Shown one piece after another: positions 10,092 to 19,800 of a stretch of 38,156 bases of DNA (within the stretch, counting starts at the first letter, position 1; the number at the start of each line of letters is the position of its first letter). The stretch covers positions 1 to 38,156 of the forward strand of contig JAFSSV010000042.1 in assembly GCA_017450825.1 (NCBI GenBank), in the 5' to 3' direction. This DNA comes from Synergistaceae bacterium (lineage in GTDB: Bacteria > Synergistota > Synergistia > Synergistales > Aminobacteriaceae). Under the pieces are notes generated by a model, which did no database searches, was not told the DNA's origin, and saw only the letters and a list, made by a program, of their open reading frames with translations. The translations under genes and the position numbers were made by a program.

Positions 10092-12089
10092 ATGAGCAGG
10101 AAAATTTTTTTAGCGGCGTTTATTTTTGTTGTCTTGTGTTTTGTGCCTGAGGCATTGGCTGAAAGTTCGGGCGATCTTGCGCCGGAGGCAACAGCTTTGC
10201 ACAAGACCGAAGCCGAACGCGAGGAAGATTTTAATAAAGCCCTTTCAAATTTCAAAGAGCCTGTTTCAGATTTAGAGCGCGTTAATTTCAAGGACGGTAT
10301 CAGGAAGAGCCGCGACAATTTCCGCCGGATCTACCGCGCCCGCTGGAAGGCACTTGGAATGTCACAAAAACTTGAAGGCGTTATCAGCGAGGCAATTAAC
10401 GAACATACGGGCGATTTATTTTTCGGTACGGCCGGGATTCAACTCGGCACTAATTACGGCGGAATAGTTGATACGATTCAAGAGAGCATAGCTTTCAAAT
10501 TCGCAGAGCCTTATGATGATTTTCTGCGTGACGTTGAAGAGAAATGGGGCGAGTCCCTTCAAAAAGATCTTGAAGATTTTTACAAGCGCGGAAGTGTCAC
10601 GCTTCTTGCAGGCGATAAGAATCCTATGAGTCGCGCTTATATTCGACAGAACACTACGGCACAGGACAGCGGAGCTAAAGTTACACACGAAGTATTAAAA
10701 AGCCTCCAGAAAAAAAATCCTGATATTTCTACACTTGGCCTTACAGCGGCGGGCGGGGCGCTTGTCTTGATCTTCAGAAAAAGAGTCATGAGCTACATAA
10801 CAAAAAAATTCGGCGGTGCTGTCTTAGGCAAGCTTACGGCTAGTTCAGCCGGGAAACTTGCGGCCGGAGCTGTGCCGGTAGTTGGCTGGCTTATGATGGC
10901 ATGGAGCGCTTACGACGTAGCTTCAATAGCATGGAACGCCGAGTCCGACGTTAAAAAAATTCTTGCTGAACGCAATCAATCAATGTACGTCAACGAGATG
11001 CCCGAAGTTTATTGGGACGTAATGGAGCCGTACGTTATGGACATGTTAATGTCTTCGTATGAAGTCCTCTTGAACGTAAGAAAACAGGCCGAAGATTTTG
11101 CAAAAGATCCGAGAATAATTGCGCTCGGAGAAAATTTAAACGACTCTGAAGCCTCACAGCTTGCCGAGCGTACGGCCTTGGCCGTTGAGACTCTTGGCGG
11201 CGATAAATTTGATTACCTTCTTGAAAATTTTGGAGAGGCAATAAAAAATTCTTCGCCTCAAAATTTCAAAACGCTTTTAAGAATTTTACAGACTCAAAAT
11301 CCCGCGCAGGTTCGCGAATGGTTGAACGTTGCCGGAGCAAAATATTATGATTTTTATTCCCTCTTCCCTAATGACACATGGGAGAACTTCCCGCCCAATG
11401 AAAATTCTTTAGAGATTCTTGAATGGTTGTCGCGCAAGCTTACTCCCGGGGCAAGGCTTACGGCTTCGAAGCTTTCTGTTATGGATCTGAACTGGATAAT
11501 AAACGAACTCCCAGAACGTTTTGTGCCTCAGCTCTTCGGGAGTCGCAACAACGACGCAGACACTATACATTATGAGATTGCCAGGCTTGCTGAAATTCCT
11601 GACCGGGATTCCCGCCGTCCTTATCAAAGTAAATTTGAATATATTTGGTCACGTTACAGTCTTTATATTTTTGCGGGGCTTGGAGTCTTTCTGGGCGCTT
11701 TGATTTTAAGAATCTTTCTTGCGTTCTCTAAGGCCCGTTCTAAAAAAGAAAGAGCGTCCGAAAAAAAATCGGAGCAGGTTATTATTTATAACACCATGCC
11801 CCCAGCGCCTCAGCCTGTGTATCAAGAGCCGGTGAAAAAATTTGACGTGCGATTAAAAATTTCTCCGGAACTTGTTGAAGAGGCCAGAAATATTTTATGG
11901 GACATTACGCAGACTCTTACGCCCGATCCTTCGGACAGCGGAGCTAGGATTCTTTCGGTCAAGCTTGACAGTCTTGAAGATATTAAGCGCTGGATCAAGA
12001 GTCATAGTCATGATGTTGAGATCTTGCAGTCTGAAGAATTAAAGCAAGAGCTGAAACAATTACCGCAAGGCGAGATTAAAAAAATTTAA
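10092..12089 (+). CDS. Exported/membrane protein, paralogue B (unknown family)
   Basis: 665 aa. Signal peptide at about 1-23 (IFLAAFIFVVLCF, cleavage after ALA). Residues about 70-320 match paralogue A throughout: RWKALGMSQKLE, LFFGTAGIQLGTN, FKFAEPYDDFL, then the hydrophobic pair around 213-280 with SSAGKLAAGAVPVVGWLMMAW. A further membrane helix sits near residues 522-545 (YIFAGLGVFLGALILRIF), followed by a ~120-residue, probably cytoplasmic tail with a Pro-rich linker (PPAPQPVYQEPV). The architecture suggests a large extracytoplasmic helical domain, a re-entrant or two-helix hydrophobic hairpin and a cytoplasmic domain. No enzymatic motif seen. A GGGAGGA site precedes the ATG. Likely cotranscribed with its neighbours. 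Confidence 0.75.
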   Translation: MSRKIFLAAFIFVVLCFVPEALAESSGDLAPEATALHKTEAEREEDFNKALSNFKEPVSDLERVNFKDGIRKSRDNFRRIYRARWKALGMSQKLEGVISEAINEHTGDLFFGTAGIQLGTNYGGIVDTIQESIAFKFAEPYDDFLRDVEEKWGESLQKDLEDFYKRGSVTLLAGDKNPMSRAYIRQNTTAQDSGAKVTHEVLKSLQKKNPDISTLGLTAAGGALVLIFRKRVMSYITKKFGGAVLGKLTASSAGKLAAGAVPVVGWLMMAWSAYDVASIAWNAESDVKKILAERNQSMYVNEMPEVYWDVMEPYVMDMLMSSYEVLLNVRKQAEDFAKDPRIIALGENLNDSEASQLAERTALAVETLGGDKFDYLLENFGEAIKNSSPQNFKTLLRILQTQNPAQVREWLNVAGAKYYDFYSLFPNDTWENFPPNENSLEILEWLSRKLTPGARLTASKLSVMDLNWIINELPERFVPQLFGSRNNDADTIHYEIARLAEIPDRDSRRPYQSKFEYIWSRYSLYIFAGLGVFLGALILRIFLAFSKARSKKERASEKKSEQVIIYNTMPPAPQPVYQEPVKKFDVRLKISPELVEEARNILWDITQTLTPDPSDSGARILSVKLDSLEDIKRWIKSHSHDVEILQSEELKQELKQLPQGEIKKI

Positions 12090-12106
12090 ACAGGAGAAAC
12101 TTAATC

Positions 12107-12433
12107 ATGAGCGAAAAAAATTTTCAGGCAAGTACTCGGAGTTTTCCGCCGTCGGGAGCTGTTGACTTGGGAGTTGTTTACGGGGTGTGCTGTATGAGCG
12201 CAAATTTTTTCAAGGACACAATGTCCACTTTAAAGAATGCCACAGTAGGCGGCGAACTCACGAGCTATACACAAATGATTCGCAAGGGGATTGAATTGGC
12301 CGAGCAAAATTTATTTGAAGAGGCCCGCAAGCTTGGAGCAGATGGAGTTTATGCTGTGAGCGTTGCAACTCCGCAAGTGTCCACAGGGTCAGCAGAGATT
12401 GTTATTTACGGCACGGCATATAAAAATTTATAG
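12107..12433 (+). CDS. YbjQ-like (UPF0145 / DUF74) protein
   Basis: 108 aa. The pattern ELAEQNLFEEARKLGADGVYAVSV followed by a C-terminal strand IVIYGTAYK fits the YbjQ / DUF74 family, small proteins that form ring-like oligomers; sometimes labelled heavy-metal-binding but with no firm function. The usual VTGE-type N-terminal strand is weaker here (LGVVYGVCCMSANFFKD). Last gene of the 8389-12433 operon, with a CAGGAGA site; it ends with TAG, showing that TAG is a normal stop in this genome. Confidence 0.7.
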   Translation: MSEKNFQASTRSFPPSGAVDLGVVYGVCCMSANFFKDTMSTLKNATVGGELTSYTQMIRKGIELAEQNLFEEARKLGADGVYAVSVATPQVSTGSAEIVIYGTAYKNL

Positions 12434-12448
12434 CCGTTTCTTTTAACT

Positions 12449-12622
12449 ACAACCCCTCCGCCTCCTTTCAGTCGGCACCTCCCCTTTCAGGGGAGGCAAG
12501 AGTGTAAAGGGAATAAAAGATGTCGAAGAACTCTCTTGCGCCCCGCCGTCCCTGTAAGGGAAGGGGGACCGCTTGCGGTGGAAGGGTTAGGGGAGAGGGC
12601 CACGAAGTGGCGAGGGGGTTGC
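12449..12622. repeat. Longest palindromic repeat copy (MITE-like), intergenic
   Basis: Fills most of the 295-nt gap before flgM. The left arm begins ACAACCCCTCCG (12449-12460) and carries the hairpin CCTCCCCT-TTC-AGGGGAGG (12478-12496). A central core, AGAGTGTAAAGGGAATA through GTCGAAGAACTCTCT, has AGAGT/ACTCT inverted ends. The right arm includes GACCGCTTGCGGTGG (12567-12581), the hairpin GCCACGAAGTGGC (12599-12611) and ends GAGGGGGTTGC. Outer ends AACCCCTC / GAGGGGGTT are inverted relative to each other. No coding sequence is seen inside. Confidence 0.8.
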
Positions 12623-12638
12623 TTTTAAAAATGGCTGC

Positions 12639-12666
12639 TAAAGAATTTTTGCGTATCCTCCGAAAA
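12639..12666 (+). promoter_or_regulatory. Candidate flagellar sigma-28 (FliA/SigD) promoter for flgM
   Basis: CTAAA at 12638-12642, a 16-nt spacer and TCCGAAAA at 12659-12666, compared with consensus TAAA-N15-GCCGATAA (6 of 8 in the -10 box). It lies 63 nt before flgM, the anti-sigma-28 gene that is commonly under sigma-28 control. Confidence 0.45.
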
Positions 12667-12728
12667 TCATTACAAAATGAGAAGGTCTTAACGACTTAGA
12701 AATCTATTCAGAAGGAGGAGCGTAAAAA

Positions 12729-13022
12729 ATGATTGGCAGAATATCCGGGCAATACAATCTCGATGCCCTTAACAATAAAAAATCTCGGCGCAGTGTTTCT
12801 TACAACGGCAACACCGGAACTGAAAGCGATAACGCGAAGTTCAGCTCGTTCGGAACGTTACTGGCCAAGGCCGGCGCTGAAATGAAAAATATTCCCGACA
12901 TTCGCGAGGATATTACAGCGAAATTTAAATCGCAGGTCGAAAACGGAACTTACAATCCCCCGCTGAACAAAGTCGCCGGGGCCTTATTATCAGCCGGAAT
13001 ACTCGACGCAATATTAGAATAG
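12729..13022 (+). CDS. flgM: Anti-sigma-28 factor FlgM
   Basis: 97 aa, preceded by GAAGGAGGAG. The C-terminal half is the FlgM helix region: IPDIREDITAKFKSQVENGTY, then LNKVAGALLSAGI, matching the R-x-D-x-V..K..I..G.Y pattern by which FlgM binds sigma-28. The N-terminal half is polar and presumably disordered until bound. FlgM holds sigma-28 inactive until it is exported through the completed hook-basal body, timing filament gene expression. First gene of flgM-flgN-flgK-flgL. Confidence 0.88.
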   Translation: MIGRISGQYNLDALNNKKSRRSVSYNGNTGTESDNAKFSSFGTLLAKAGAEMKNIPDIREDITAKFKSQVENGTYNPPLNKVAGALLSAGILDAILE

Positions 13023-13036
13023 AATAACATGATACC

Positions 13037-13492
13037 ATGCGTCAAGAAATTGAAAGGCTCATAAATGTAATTCTCGATGAAGTTGACTGCATAGATGATT
13101 TAGTTGACGCAATGCGCGAACAGCGGCAGGCAATGCACGACCGCGACAACGAAGCAATAAATTCTCTTATGAATGAAACCCGCGATCTTTCATTTGAAGT
13201 TCAAGCCTGTGAAACTCTACGCAGTGATCTTTCCAAAAAATTAGCCGCTATGTTATCTTGTGAACCTAAAGCAAGTTCGCTTTCAGCGGCAATGTCAAAC
13301 GAAGAACAAGAAAATTTTAACGGGGCTGTGGATAAATTAACGCAGTCCGTTTTTGTTTTAAAATCAGAAATTATGATTCTATCCGGCCTCATTGAACAGA
13401 ATGAAAAATATACGTCAATGCTATTATCAGAATGGCGAAGGATTAACGGCGATAATATTTCAAATTCCGGTGGGGCTGATTTCAGGGGGTAA
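13037..13492 (+). CDS. flgN: FlgN-type flagellar export chaperone
   Basis: 151 aa, predominantly helical and acidic: LINVILDEVDCIDDLVDAMR at the start, then a long helix with ETRDLSFEVQACETLRSDL. FlgN chaperones the hook-associated proteins FlgK and FlgL to the export gate; both follow directly. No good Shine-Dalgarno is seen, so expression may depend on coupling with flgM 14 nt upstream. Identification rests on helical character and position more than on sequence identity. Confidence 0.8.
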   Translation: MRQEIERLINVILDEVDCIDDLVDAMREQRQAMHDRDNEAINSLMNETRDLSFEVQACETLRSDLSKKLAAMLSCEPKASSLSAAMSNEEQENFNGAVDKLTQSVFVLKSEIMILSGLIEQNEKYTSMLLSEWRRINGDNISNSGGADFRG

Positions 13493-13499
13493 ATAAAAA

Positions 13500-16400
13500 A
13501 TGAGCAGCACTTTCGGCGGCCTCGAAATGGGCAAGAGCGCCTTAAACGCCTTCCGTTTAGGAATGCAGACCGTAGGCCATAATATTTCTAACATGAACAC
13601 GGAGGGATATTCCCGCCAGCGCGTGAACTTTGCAACCGTTACGCCGGAAGATATTGCACACGTCGGACAGCTTGGACAGGGCATGTATGCCAGCGATATT
13701 GAGCGTATACGGGACGAGTTTCTGGATTTTCAATACAGAGATAACAACGCTACTTTAGGTTATTGGGAAAAACTGAATGACCTTTACGACTCTATTCAGA
13801 ATTATATCGCCGAGCCTAATTCCAGCGGGGTACGCGCCGCAATGGATACATTCTTTACGAATATGCAGTCCGTACAGCAAGCCCCCGAAGACGTTGCCGC
13901 CCGGCGGGCTTTAGTTGAAAGCGCACAGTCTGTAGGGAGTATGCTGTCGAATTTAATCAGCAATTTCGATACTTATAACGAGACAGTTAATATGCAGGTC
14001 AAACAGGCCGTTGACGAGGCTAACGGAATGTTGCACGACCTAGCGGCCCTCAATAAAAAAATTACAGAAGCCGAAGCCTTGGATCAAAACGCCAATGATT
14101 TATACGATCAGCGCGATTTGATTCTTGATAAGCTTTCTAAAATGATGGACATCTCTTATAACGAGCCTATGGAACATAACGGCGTTAAAGGAGAATTCTT
14201 TTTATCTGTCAACGGGCGCGTCTTAGTTCAGGGAATTCACGTGAGGGAATTAAAAGCTCATGCTTTCATGTGGGACAATCAAGTTTATTATGATGTTCAA
14301 GTTGACGAGAACGAGTTTGATATAGTCGCCGATCCCAACATAGCAGAAGCTCTAGCGGTCGGCCCGGAAGGAACTTATCAGCTTACAGTTGATCGCGTAG
14401 CCAACGGCCTCGAATGGACAACAGGCGGCGGCAATGCTCATTGTTTAGAAACAAGCGCGGCCTTGACTTCGGACTTTGCTGAAAAAATAGTTTTAAATTC
14501 TTCATCTGCTGATATTCCATATAAATTATCGTTCAGAGTCCTTGACGCTGACGACAAGCCTTCAGTTCTTAATATTAAAATAGATAAAGATTCTTCACGC
14601 TGGAAGCTGCGCGCTGAACTTAACGGCGACGCTCTTGACGATTTAACCACCTATACAGACAGCACGGACTTGACACTCGAAAAATTAATGAGTTTCATAA
14701 ACGACGCGGCCTCCAGTGAAAATATAGCGCTCGAAGCTCAAGAGAGGGGCAACGCGCTTTTATTTGTTCCTACTGAAAATTCTTCGATTGAAGTTACGGA
14801 CTATGCAGGAATCTTGGGAACGTTGACCGAGATTAAGCGCGAACTTCCTTCCGTAAACATGAGGACAGAGCCCGAAAAAATCACGGACGCGTTGAATATT
14901 TCCGGGTCATTCAGAATTCAAGTAGGGACTCAAGGTACGCGAGTTACGTCAAATAATTTCGGAGCTAACTCCGGGAAAAATCTTGAAGCCGGAGAAATTC
15001 TAGGCGAAGGAACGGTCGGAGAGCGTCATACGTTCCGGATCGGTGTCGCCGGCGATCAGGTTGATTTTACAGTTAGCTGGAACGCCTCCACAAGTAAATG
15101 GGTTTTAAGTTCTGACTTAGGAACAAGCGCAACCGCTGGCGAAACTTTAACTGTAAAAGATCTTACGGATTTCATGAGCGACACGATAATAAATTCAACT
15201 GACGTTGACGCTCAGGCGCTGGACAGTTTAGGAATCACTACGGGGAAATCTTCATCGGGAGTTGTAACTCAATTTTATATTGAAAGCCGTGATAATCATT
15301 TGCTTTCAATTTCAGATGTTGAAGGCAACTTGGCCGAGCAGCTTGGCATAGTCAACAAAAATCCCGTGATAACGATTGACGTAGAAAATACTGACAGCCT
15401 CGTAACGATCCGCAACAAAATCAACGAAAAATATCAGGAAGAGTTCGGGCTTACTTCGCCTGAACAATGGGTTCATGCTTCAGTTGATAAAGGCTATCTT
15501 GAAATTTCCGCCAACGTTGCGGGCGAAGCTCAGCGCATAACTTTAATGGGCTCGACTGATGGAAATATGCAGGTGCTGCGCCGCCTTGGCCTCACGAGCA
15601 ATCATAAAATTGTTACAGATATTCTTGACGACAACGACGAAAAAATGATCAGCTACAGGGAAGTAGCTTATATTCCAGATAGCGGCGTAGCTCAAGACGC
15701 TTCATTCAGTTTGAACGGCGTACATTATCTTTCTTCTGATAATAAATTCAATCTTGCCCGAAGAGTTCCTGCTTTGACGGGCGATGTCGGCGACCGTTAT
15801 TCAGCTAAAGAACTTACAACGGTAAGCGACGGCTTATGGCTGAACTTGAAAGAGGCCGGCAGCACGATAATAACCGTAAGACACCATATTCAAGACGGAA
15901 CTATTAAGGGCCTCGAAGAAGCCCGTGACGAAATGATACCGAATTTGAAGTCCGAGCTTGATGAATTAGCTTACGGGTTAATAAATTCTATTAACGCCTA
16001 CCAGTATTCAGGCTACGGAGTCTCCGGCGATATAACGACAACGGGCGTAGCTTTCTTTAATCCTCTTGGCACTAAGGCCGGAGCTGCTCAAAGATTAAGC
16101 GTAAATGAAAAAGTCAGTGCAGATCCTTCATTAATTGGCGCGGCAATGGGCGCTAAAGATGAAAACGGCTTGGCCCTCAAAGGCGTAAGCGGCGGCTCAG
16201 GCGACGGCACTAACGCTTCACGCATGAATAATTTGAACTTCGCTAAAGTCCTTGAGAACGGAACAATGACTATAGCCGGAGTCTATGACGCTATGTTATC
16301 TCAAATCGGAACTGAAGCGGGTCATACAAAATTAATGTACACGACTCAAGCAACCGTGAGCGAACAAATAGACGGCCAGCGTCAAGCCGTGAGCGGCGTA

Positions 16401-16529
16401 AACCTGGACGAAGAATTAATGAACATGGTAATTTTAAATCGTGCCTTCGGTGCTATGTCGCGTTATATTTCTACTATGGACGAAATGTTAAATACAATTA
16501 TTAACGGCATGGGCCTCGTAGGACGATAA
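13500..16529 (+). CDS. flgK: Hook-associated protein FlgK (HAP1), unusually long
   Basis: 1009 aa; most FlgK are 450-650 aa. The N-terminal rod-type motif LRLGMQTV-like sequence (NAFRLGMQTVGHNISNMNTE) and the C-terminal helix (DEELMNMVILNRAFGAMSRY) are canonical, so the axial D0/D1 parts are intact. The extra length lies in the middle (residues about 250-800), which has several beta-rich repeats of similar kind (LNIKIDKDSSRWKLRAELNG; TFRIGVAGDQVDFTVSWNAS; ITIDVENTDSLVTIRNKINE), likely surface-exposed decoration domains. FlgK forms the junction between hook and filament. It starts 8 nt after flgN. The repeat-rich centre resembles that of FlgL downstream. Confidence 0.92.
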   Translation: MSSTFGGLEMGKSALNAFRLGMQTVGHNISNMNTEGYSRQRVNFATVTPEDIAHVGQLGQGMYASDIERIRDEFLDFQYRDNNATLGYWEKLNDLYDSIQNYIAEPNSSGVRAAMDTFFTNMQSVQQAPEDVAARRALVESAQSVGSMLSNLISNFDTYNETVNMQVKQAVDEANGMLHDLAALNKKITEAEALDQNANDLYDQRDLILDKLSKMMDISYNEPMEHNGVKGEFFLSVNGRVLVQGIHVRELKAHAFMWDNQVYYDVQVDENEFDIVADPNIAEALAVGPEGTYQLTVDRVANGLEWTTGGGNAHCLETSAALTSDFAEKIVLNSSSADIPYKLSFRVLDADDKPSVLNIKIDKDSSRWKLRAELNGDALDDLTTYTDSTDLTLEKLMSFINDAASSENIALEAQERGNALLFVPTENSSIEVTDYAGILGTLTEIKRELPSVNMRTEPEKITDALNISGSFRIQVGTQGTRVTSNNFGANSGKNLEAGEILGEGTVGERHTFRIGVAGDQVDFTVSWNASTSKWVLSSDLGTSATAGETLTVKDLTDFMSDTIINSTDVDAQALDSLGITTGKSSSGVVTQFYIESRDNHLLSISDVEGNLAEQLGIVNKNPVITIDVENTDSLVTIRNKINEKYQEEFGLTSPEQWVHASVDKGYLEISANVAGEAQRITLMGSTDGNMQVLRRLGLTSNHKIVTDILDDNDEKMISYREVAYIPDSGVAQDASFSLNGVHYLSSDNKFNLARRVPALTGDVGDRYSAKELTTVSDGLWLNLKEAGSTIITVRHHIQDGTIKGLEEARDEMIPNLKSELDELAYGLINSINAYQYSGYGVSGDITTTGVAFFNPLGTKAGAAQRLSVNEKVSADPSLIGAAMGAKDENGLALKGVSGGSGDGTNASRMNNLNFAKVLENGTMTIAGVYDAMLSQIGTEAGHTKLMYTTQATVSEQIDGQRQAVSGVNLDEELMNMVILNRAFGAMSRYISTMDEMLNTIINGMGLVGR

Positions 16530-16562
16530 TAAATAAAAGCAAACACAGTTTATTTTCTATAA

Positions 16563-16810
16563 ACCCACGCCGACCCAAGGAGAGGCTTTGTGTAGAAGGA
16601 ATCCTAGCCTCCCTCGGGGGAGGGGAACCGCTTGCGGTGGTGGGGGTTATTTCAAAGTAAAGAGGAACCGCTTGCGGTGGTGGGGGTTATTTCAAAGTAA
16701 AGAGGGCCGCTTGCGGCGGGGGGATTCCTTACCACAACCCCCTCCGGCCTTTTGGGCCACCTCCCCAAGGGGAGGCTTTGCGGTGGTGGGGGTTATTTAA
16801 AAGAGGGCCA
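16563..16810. repeat. Palindromic repeat cluster between flgK and flgL
   Basis: Fills the 301-nt flgK-flgL gap; no gene seen. It contains a perfect 40-bp tandem duplication (16625-16664 and 16665-16704) starting GAACCGCTTGCGGTGG and ending CAAAGTAAAGAG, a related GGCCGCTTGCGGCGG module (16705-16720), and an arm ACAACCCCCTCCGGCC-TTTT-GGGCCACC joined to the hairpin CCTCCCC-AA-GGGGAGG (about 16733-16776). A third partial copy of the tandem unit (GCGGTGGTGGGGGTTATTT) follows at 16779-16798. Confidence 0.85.
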
Positions 16811-16830
16811 ACGAAGGAGAATAAATAAAA

Positions 16831-19800
16831 ATGTACAGTCGTTTAACTACATCTACAATGTACGGAAGCTTAATGAATTCTTTACAGAGCGCACAGAGAA
16901 ATATTCAAGACTTGCAGCAGCAAATAGCTTCCGGCAATAAATATTCCAAGCTTTCAGACAATCCATCAGCGATTTCACGTTCTTTGACCGTCCAATCGGC
17001 ACTGAACGCTAACGATAAATATCAAGAGAATTCTCAAAATGCCGTTACACTGCTCCGGCATTCCTACAGCGCATTAAATAACGTCCTTGACGCAGTGCAG
17101 ACAATAAAAAATTTAATCATTCAGGCCGGTGATGCGGCGCTAGACTCAAGCCAGTTAAAAGATATTACAGAACAAATAGAAGCCAATAAAAAAATCATGC
17201 TCGACAATTTAAATACAAAAGTTGCCGGGCAATATCTTTTCGGGGGAACTGATACAGCTACAGTCCCTTTCATAGAAAAATCCGACGGCTCTATCGTATA
17301 TCAGGGAACTGACGACAGAATTAAATACGCCTTGAGCGAGAGTCTCTTAGGAGATGTAAGCTTCGCCGGAAGCGACATAGTACCGGAGAACGAAGACTCT
17401 TATTTTATTTGTTCGCATTATGTCCCTATGGACTGGAAATGGACAGGCCGCGAAGAGAAAGTTCAAATCACCGTAGGAAATCGTACGCTTTCAGTTTTTA
17501 TTCCGGAGGACTGGAGCGACAACGACATTTCAAAAACTAACACCGACACCGTAAATTATTCAGACAATAACGGCTACAGAGATCCCAATGAAGTTTCAGG
17601 CATAAGCCTTGACGATCTCGCTACTATAGTTAATCGTTCGCTCGAAGAACAAGGCGCGGATATGTTAGTAAGCGCTTATATCGAACGTGATTATGACGCT
17701 GGAAGACAGCAGCTCATAATAAAATCCAACACCGGCGAGAAGGTCGGCATAACCGGCTGGCCCGATACTGATTATATGCCGGTGCCTGCGACTGTAACAA
17801 GCAAGGACTTTGACGACGTAGAATTTTCAGGCGACGACGAAAACCCTTCAGGCACTCTGAAAATTAAATTAAACAATGACGAGTCAACTTTAGTCACCGT
17901 TAATTTAATCGAAGGCGATACAGTGGAAACCGTAGCTGAAAAATTAAATTCTATCGAAGGAGTTTACGCCCGGACTTCGGCCGATAAAAAAAGCTTGATA
18001 GTATCGGCAACCCGTACCGGAGATCTTCCGGCGGATCGGCTTAACGTTGACGAAGCTCAAGAAGCTTTACATTATCCAACGCTCACAATTACGGGCGAAG
18101 GTACAGCGCTTGAAATTTTTGACTTCAACAAAGACACCGGCTCGATATTGGCCAAGCCTACGACAAGACTCTTAGATCAAAGCCAAATAGATATTTTTGA
18201 TTATCTCGGCATGGAAACGGCAACAAAGAGTCGCGAATTTGCTCCGGGCGAAACTGTCACCGTAGACGATGGAACGCAACTACATTGGCGCGTCATGAGC
18301 GGAGGACGGAGCGTAGATATAAAATTAAATTCCGGCGAATATACTATTAACGATCTTGCCGAAAGACTCCGTAATGCCGGAACGGGCTGGCTTGAAGTTA
18401 CTGTCGAACCGGGCGGCGTTGACGTTGACGACAGTTGGAAGCGCGGCACCCTTGACGGCGAAGCACAGACCGAACGACTCATTATGCGCGGCTATAACGG
18501 CGAACAGGTTATATTCTTAGATATGAATCAATATAACTACGCCGACAAGCTCGGAGTCTCTACGGCTTTGAGATCTGATCCCTATACTTCAGCCTCCGTG
18601 GGGCGCGGTATGAAATGCGTGAATTTTCCTTCGGCTCCGTGTGTCGATGATAACGTAGGCATTCAAATGCGCGTTCAAATGAATTGCGGAATGTCTTATG
18701 ACGTTAATATTAAAAAGGCTGATGTCGTTGACGTTCAGACAGGCTTTGTAGATCGCGCCCTCCTCATGAAACAAATAGTTAATCAAGTCAACGAACAGGA
18801 AGGCTATAACGTTATGGGTTTTGTTCAGCATGTTGACAGCACCGGACAGAACATAGACGAGTCATGCTCAATGTATTTCCTTTCGGGCGAAGCCTTTACA
18901 GTTGTTGATCTTCCTTTTAATGATCCGGAATGGGACGATTATTCCGGAGGCTTGGCCGCTCAAATGGGAATTCACGGCGGAGTCACTTCAAACTTAAAAC
19001 AGACTCATGTAAAAATTAAAGACAACATGACCTTTGCTGAAGCCTATGACGACAGCGATATGAATCCCGACAGCTTGACCTTCAGAGAAGGGACTGTGAG
19101 ATTTTCAAACCTTGCTCACAGCGTTGAAATAGACATTCATTCTGATGATACAGTTAAAGATGTAATGGATCGCTTGCGCATTCAGGCGGGCGATTGGCTC
19201 TATGTTAATTATTATGACGAGCATATGGGACAGGAGGCCACGCGCAACACCGGCGACTTTCCTTTGATTTCAATCTCTTCGATTGACGGCTCGGCCGTGA
19301 ACGTCTTAGACATTAAAGGACACTTGGCCGAAGACGCGTTAGGACTCTCAACAGGAATTCAGGGCCGCTTGAATTATGACGGCGACACTTCCGAAGATGC
19401 CGGGATAATGTCAAAGTCTTGGGACATTGAAGGACAGAATTTTGATGCTGATCTCTTGAATATAACCGTAGCTGGCTACACACATACGCTTGACCTTCGC
19501 TCTATCCGTGACGTTACGAGCAACAACTCAACCAGCGGCGAAGCTAAGGCCGATGACATCGCAGAATTCATTAATGCCCGTATGCAGGACTTCGACGTTA
19601 AAGCAGAAATCAACGAAGACAAAGAACTCGTAGTTTATTCGCCGCGGGGCTATTCAATCGAGATTGCTTTTCTTGATGACGTGAACGACGATTTTATTAA
19701 CTCAACCCCTTCGGCCAAAGCCTACAACGAAAAAATTTATTCTGACCTTGAGAACACTTCGGCACCAATTAAAACGACTCAAACTTTTGCTGAAGCTTAT

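Noticed and set aside
16625-16724. CRISPR-like array from regularly spaced CCGCTTGCGG repeats
   Set aside because: The units are directly abutting duplicates without unique spacers, there are only two full copies, and no cas genes are present.
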